DNA of 5,953 bases, from NCBI GenBank assembly GCA_009845645.1, contig VXZF01000205.1, forward strand, positions 1 through 5,953, written 5' to 3'. Origin of the DNA: Gemmatimonadota bacterium. GTDB lineage: Bacteria > Latescibacterota > UBA2968 > UBA8231. Position 1 is the first letter of the stretch; each line of letters opens with the position of its first letter. A model generated the notes under the pieces. The model ran no database searches. It was given only the letters and a program-made list of their open reading frames with translations, and was not told the DNA's origin. Positions 5,842-5,953 of this stretch are shown here, piece by piece. The position numbers and the translations under genes are program-made.

Positions 5842-5953
5842 GGGTCTGCCGCGTAATTGGCCACGTAGTCGCCAGCAGCAAACATCCCTTGCTCGCCGGG
5901 CAGAAGATCATGGTAGTGCGCCCCGAATACGAGGAGGGCGGTACCTTGCAGAT
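5838..5953 (+). CDS. Second EutN/CcmL-family vertex protein (BMC-P), 5' part only
   Basis: Translation from the ATG at 5838 gives 38 residues before the window ends: MRVCRVIGHVVASSKHP, then LLAGQKIMVVRPEY (18-31). This repeats the pattern of the preceding gene (xVxGHVVxSxKxxxLxGxKxxxV) and of EutN/CcmL proteins generally. It is clearly a diverged paralogue, not a copy: between the two N-termini the glycines and GHVV are kept but most other residues differ. The ATG overlaps the previous TGA as ATGA, and no strong Shine-Dalgarno precedes it, which suggests translational coupling. The conserved GSSAR part is beyond the window edge, so the family call rests on the N-terminal third and on the tandem position. 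Confidence 0.82.
   Translation, partial: MRVCRVIGHVVASSKHPLLAGQKIMVVRPEYEEGGTLQ

Overview
The window is GC-rich, tightly packed bacterial DNA with Shine-Dalgarno starts and stop/start overlaps of 4 nt. It holds five complete genes plus one more small complete gene, and is cut through a gene at each end. No RNA gene, insertion sequence, CRISPR array or integrase was found. The gene mix suggests an uncultured, metabolically versatile environmental bacterium: a PhyH-family dioxygenase, a cyanobacterial/plant-like long IspH, and microcompartment vertex proteins. PVC-group or Latescibacteria/Poribacteria-like lineages would fit, but this placement is inference from gene families and was not tested by phylogeny.

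Layout. (1) Positions 1-212 are the 3' end of a medium-chain (alcohol dehydrogenase-like) dehydrogenase, followed by a 120-nt gap with a weak promoter candidate. (2) Positions 333-3066 form a three-gene plus-strand cluster: an aspartate-dehydrogenase-family oxidoreductase (333-1130), a fold-type I PLP aminotransferase overlapping it by ATGA (1127-2290), and a Fe(II)/2-oxoglutarate dioxygenase of the phytanoyl-CoA dioxygenase family starting at TTG (2308-3066). (3) A minus-strand mannose-1-phosphate guanylyltransferase gene (4148 down to 3069) meets the cluster tail to tail, with 2 nt between the stop codons. (4) A 137-nt divergent intergenic region carries a good sigma70-type promoter reading right. 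(5) From 4286 to the window end runs a second plus-strand operon: long-form ispH (4286-5542), a complete EutN/CcmL-type BMC vertex protein (5539-5841) and the start of a second one (5838-5953). These are joined by GTGA and ATGA overlaps.

How they may work together. The first cluster looks like amino-acid chemistry (NAD(P)-dependent amine/imine redox, transamination, then hydroxylation). However, the dehydrogenase appears to lack the family's catalytic histidine, so its reaction may not be aspartate oxidation. The second operon is the most unusual part: the last enzyme of the MEP isoprenoid pathway is apparently co-transcribed and translationally coupled with two paralogous pentameric vertex proteins of a bacterial microcompartment. 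No hexameric shell protein or encapsulated enzyme is visible here. The rest of the microcompartment locus, if there is one, must lie beyond position 5953.
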